6,315 nt of DNA from an uncultured Eubacteriales bacterium. GTDB taxonomy: Bacteria; Bacillota; Clostridia; Oscillospirales; Oscillospiraceae. Both the position numbers and the translations under genes were made by a program. Under the pieces are notes generated by a model, which made no database searches, had not been told where the DNA came from, and saw nothing but the letters and a program-made list of their open reading frames with translations. Positions 5,248 to 6,315 of the stretch are shown here, one piece after another; the first letter of the stretch is position 1; every line of letters starts with the position of its first letter. The DNA is taken from NCBI GenBank assembly GCA_900554855.1, contig USIZ01000082.1:1-6315 (forward strand), read 5' to 3'.

Positions 5248-5276
5248 TTGCAATTTTGCCTGAAATCGGATACAAT
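5248..5276 (+). promoter_or_regulatory. Sigma-A-type promoter of iscR
   Basis: TTGCAA (5248-5253) and TACAAT (5271-5276) are separated by exactly 17 bases, beginning 6 bases after the SDR stop. Transcription would start near 5283, giving a leader of about 90 bases before the iscR ATG. An Rrf2 operator is expected to overlap this region, but I cannot assign one with confidence. Confidence 0.75.
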
Positions 5277-5291
5277 AAAGTTTGACTGCAA

Positions 5292-5342
5292 GGCTGCGGC
5301 ACAGAGGGGCAGATGACCGGCTGTGAGTGCCGCAGCCCGGTT
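5292..5342 (+). promoter_or_regulatory. Structured 5' leader of iscR with alternative hairpins
   Basis: A perfect 11-bp stem pairs GGCTGCGGCAC (5292-5302) with GTGCCGCAGCC (5327-5337) around a 24-base loop. The same right arm can instead pair with GGCTGTG (5319-5325) to form a shorter hairpin, 5319-5325 with 5331-5337. That stem can be lengthened by ACCGG-type pairing across a one-base bulge to 5315 and 5342. The two folds exclude each other. No U-run follows directly, and the ribosome binding site is about 20 bases downstream. It could be a regulatory or mRNA-stabilising leader, and matches no RNA family I recognise. Confidence 0.45.
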
Positions 5343-5371
5343 CAATAAGCTCAATTTTTGGAGTTGATTCG

Positions 5372-5785
5372 ATGAAAATATCCACCAAGGGTCGCTACGC
5401 CCTGCGCCTGCTGCTGGACATTGCGCTCCAGGGCGAGGGGGCGGTGGTCTCGCTCAAGGAGATCTCCGGCCGCCAGGGTATCAGCGTAAAATATCTGGAG
5501 CAGATCGTGCTCAAGCTCAACAAGGCCAACTGCCTGAAGAGCATCCGGGGTGTGCAGGGGGGCTATATGCTCACGAAGACGCCGGCGGAATACCGGGTCG
5601 GCGATGTGCTCCGGGCCGTGGAGGGCAGTCTGGCCCCCATCACCTGTTTGCAGAGCGAGATCAATAACTGCGAGCGCTGCGATCAGTGCGCTACCCTCTG
5701 GTTCTGGGAGGGTATGGACAAGGCCATCAACGACTATGTGGATCAGTATACCTTACAGGATTTTGTGGACCATATGAAGCTCTGA
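5372..5785 (+). CDS. iscR: Rrf2 family transcriptional regulator, IscR-like
   Basis: This is a 137-residue DNA-binding regulator. It begins MKISTKGRYALRLLLDIA, the standard Rrf2 N-terminus, and ATG 5372 has TTGGAG (5358-5363) at 8-base spacing; upstream in-frame codons lack both. The winged helix-turn-helix spans about residues 27-67, with the recognition region GISVKYLEQIVLKL and the wing SIRGVQGGYML. Cysteines 92, 100 and 106 lie where IscR-type proteins bind a [2Fe-2S] cluster; Cys103 is a fourth cysteine between them. Such proteins sense Fe-S status and usually repress their own operon when holo. The gene directly downstream is a cysteine desulfurase, the standard iscR-iscS arrangement of Clostridia, often followed by iscU and mnmA, which would be outside the window. 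It has its own promoter and a structured leader. Confidence 0.93.
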   Translation: MKISTKGRYALRLLLDIALQGEGAVVSLKEISGRQGISVKYLEQIVLKLNKANCLKSIRGVQGGYMLTKTPAEYRVGDVLRAVEGSLAPITCLQSEINNCERCDQCATLWFWEGMDKAINDYVDQYTLQDFVDHMKL

Positions 5786-5816
5786 GTGCCGTGCTCCGGC
5801 GCGGCACATTTCTTTT
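5786..5816 (+). terminator. Terminator/attenuator-like hairpin between iscR and iscS
   Basis: The stem is GTGCCGTGC (5786-5794) with GCGCGGCAC (5799-5807), 9 bp including one G-U pair and a TCCG tetraloop, followed by ATTTCTTTT. It starts on the base after the iscR stop. Because no convincing promoter is visible before iscS, it probably causes partial termination, or protects the iscR message, so that regulator and enzyme are made at different levels. Confidence 0.6.
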
Positions 5817-5832
5817 AGCTAAAATCCTAGTG

Positions 5833-5846
5833 AAACGATAGCGTTT
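5833..5846. repeat. Short inverted repeat upstream of iscS, possible operator
   Basis: The arms AAACG (5833-5837) and CGTTT (5842-5846) are separated by ATAG, just upstream of the iscS ribosome binding site. The repeat is short and may be chance; it could be a regulator site or a small hairpin in the message. Confidence 0.25.
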
Positions 5847-5860
5847 GTTGGGAGGATACT

Positions 5861-6315
5861 ATGAACGTCTATTTTGACCACGCGGCGACCACATCCACCA
5901 GTGCCGCCGCCCGGGCAGCGGCACTGCGCGCCATGGAGGAGTGCTGGGGCAATCCATCCAGTCTGCACGCCGCCGGACGGCGGGCGGCTCAGCGCCTGGA
6001 CGAGGCGCGCCAGAGCGTGGCACGCTGTCTGGCGGCTTCCCCGGCGGAGCTTTACTTTACCTCCGGCGGCACGGAGGCGGACAACTGGGCCATCACCCAG
6101 TGCGCCCGCATGAGGGCGCAGGCGGGAAAGTGCCATCTCATCACGTCGGCCTTTGAGCACCACGCCGTCCTGCACACCATGGAGCGGCTGGAGCAGAGGG
6201 GATTTGAGGTGACCTATCTCCCGGTGCATGAGGACGGCCTCGTGCGCGTGGAGGAGCTGGAGCGAGCCATCCGGCCGGACACTGCGCTGGTGAGCATCAT
6301 GTATGCCAATAACGA
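5861..6315 (+). CDS. iscS: Cysteine desulfurase (IscS/NifS group I), N-terminal part, 3' truncated by window
   Basis: The gene runs off the window after 151 complete codons; full-length enzymes are about 380-400 residues. ATG 5861 is preceded by GGGAGG (5850-5855) at 5-base spacing. Visible features are the NVYFDHAATT start typical of NifS/IscS, GNPSSLHAAG at 30-39, the phosphate-binding SGGTEADN at 68-75, and FEHHAV (98-103) carrying the His that stacks on pyridoxal phosphate. MYANNE at the window edge is also conserved. The PLP-binding lysine and catalytic cysteine lie beyond the window. The enzyme takes sulfur from L-cysteine to give alanine and a persulfide for Fe-S cluster assembly and tRNA thiolation. 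SGGTEADN and the start favour group I (IscS/NifS) over SufS. It sits 75 bases after iscR in the same direction, consistent with one Fe-S assembly operon. Confidence 0.95.
   Translation, partial: MNVYFDHAATTSTSAAARAAALRAMEECWGNPSSLHAAGRRAAQRLDEARQSVARCLAASPAELYFTSGGTEADNWAITQCARMRAQAGKCHLITSAFEHHAVLHTMERLEQRGFEVTYLPVHEDGLVRVEELERAIRPDTALVSIMYANN

Noticed and set aside
4436..5302. 288-codon open frame on the minus strand opposite the SDR gene
   Set aside because: The plus-strand SDR shows all catalytic motifs, and the minus-strand frame gives a His/Pro/Gln-rich sequence typical of antisense reading of GC-rich genes.
5327..5371. Upstream in-frame start for iscR
   Set aside because: It would lie inside the leader hairpin and add 15 residues not found in Rrf2 proteins; ATG 5372 has the ribosome binding site and the family N-terminus.
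5809..5842. Separate iscS promoter (TAAAAT at 5820-5825 or GATAGC at 5837-5842)
   Set aside because: Neither has an acceptable -35 at 16-18 bases; the first would place it inside the GC-rich hairpin, and the second -10 is poor.

Overview
The window looks like chromosomal DNA of a GC-rich member of the Clostridia, most likely a gut Oscillospiraceae-type Firmicute. This is inferred from the Y-polymerase/YolD pair, an Rrf2-type iscR followed by iscS, EutS/EutP homologues, strong AGGAGG-like ribosome binding sites, sigma-A-like promoters and GC-rich codons. No species can be named from the sequence alone. There is no rRNA, tRNA, CRISPR array or recognisable insertion sequence. The longest stretch without a gene is about 130 bases, so there are no large empty regions.

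Bases 1-794 (+) hold the 3' end of a Y-family (error-prone) DNA polymerase gene with a beta-clamp-binding motif, followed 12 bases later by a YolD-family gene. Bases 795-2160 (+) are a conspicuously AT-rich cassette with its own extended -10 promoter, which overlaps an operator-like inverted repeat. It carries a 343-residue protein of unknown function, with one hydrophobic segment followed by long helical regions, and a tightly linked 68-residue, very acidic protein. The base composition and architecture suggest horizontally acquired accessory genes. This is the least explained part of the window.

Bases 2162-2195 form a perfect GC-rich palindrome that separates the cassette from a minus-strand block. 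Read in its direction of transcription, that block is a TVP38/TMEM64 membrane protein (own promoter), then eutS-eutP (own promoter), a hairpin, and a Nudix hydrolase of the 8-oxo-dGTPase type. The EutS shell protein and EutP GTPase are present without any other ethanolamine or propanediol genes in view.

The TVP38 gene and a short-chain dehydrogenase (+) diverge from a shared intergenic region whose -10 element is a perfect 12-base palindrome, suggesting a bidirectional promoter. Downstream on the + strand come an iscR-type Rrf2 regulator with a good promoter and a structured roughly 90-base leader, then a terminator-like hairpin, and then the first 151 codons of a group I cysteine desulfurase running off the window. 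The last two genes are the start of an iron-sulfur cluster assembly operon, probably autoregulated by the Rrf2 protein through its own Fe-S cluster.
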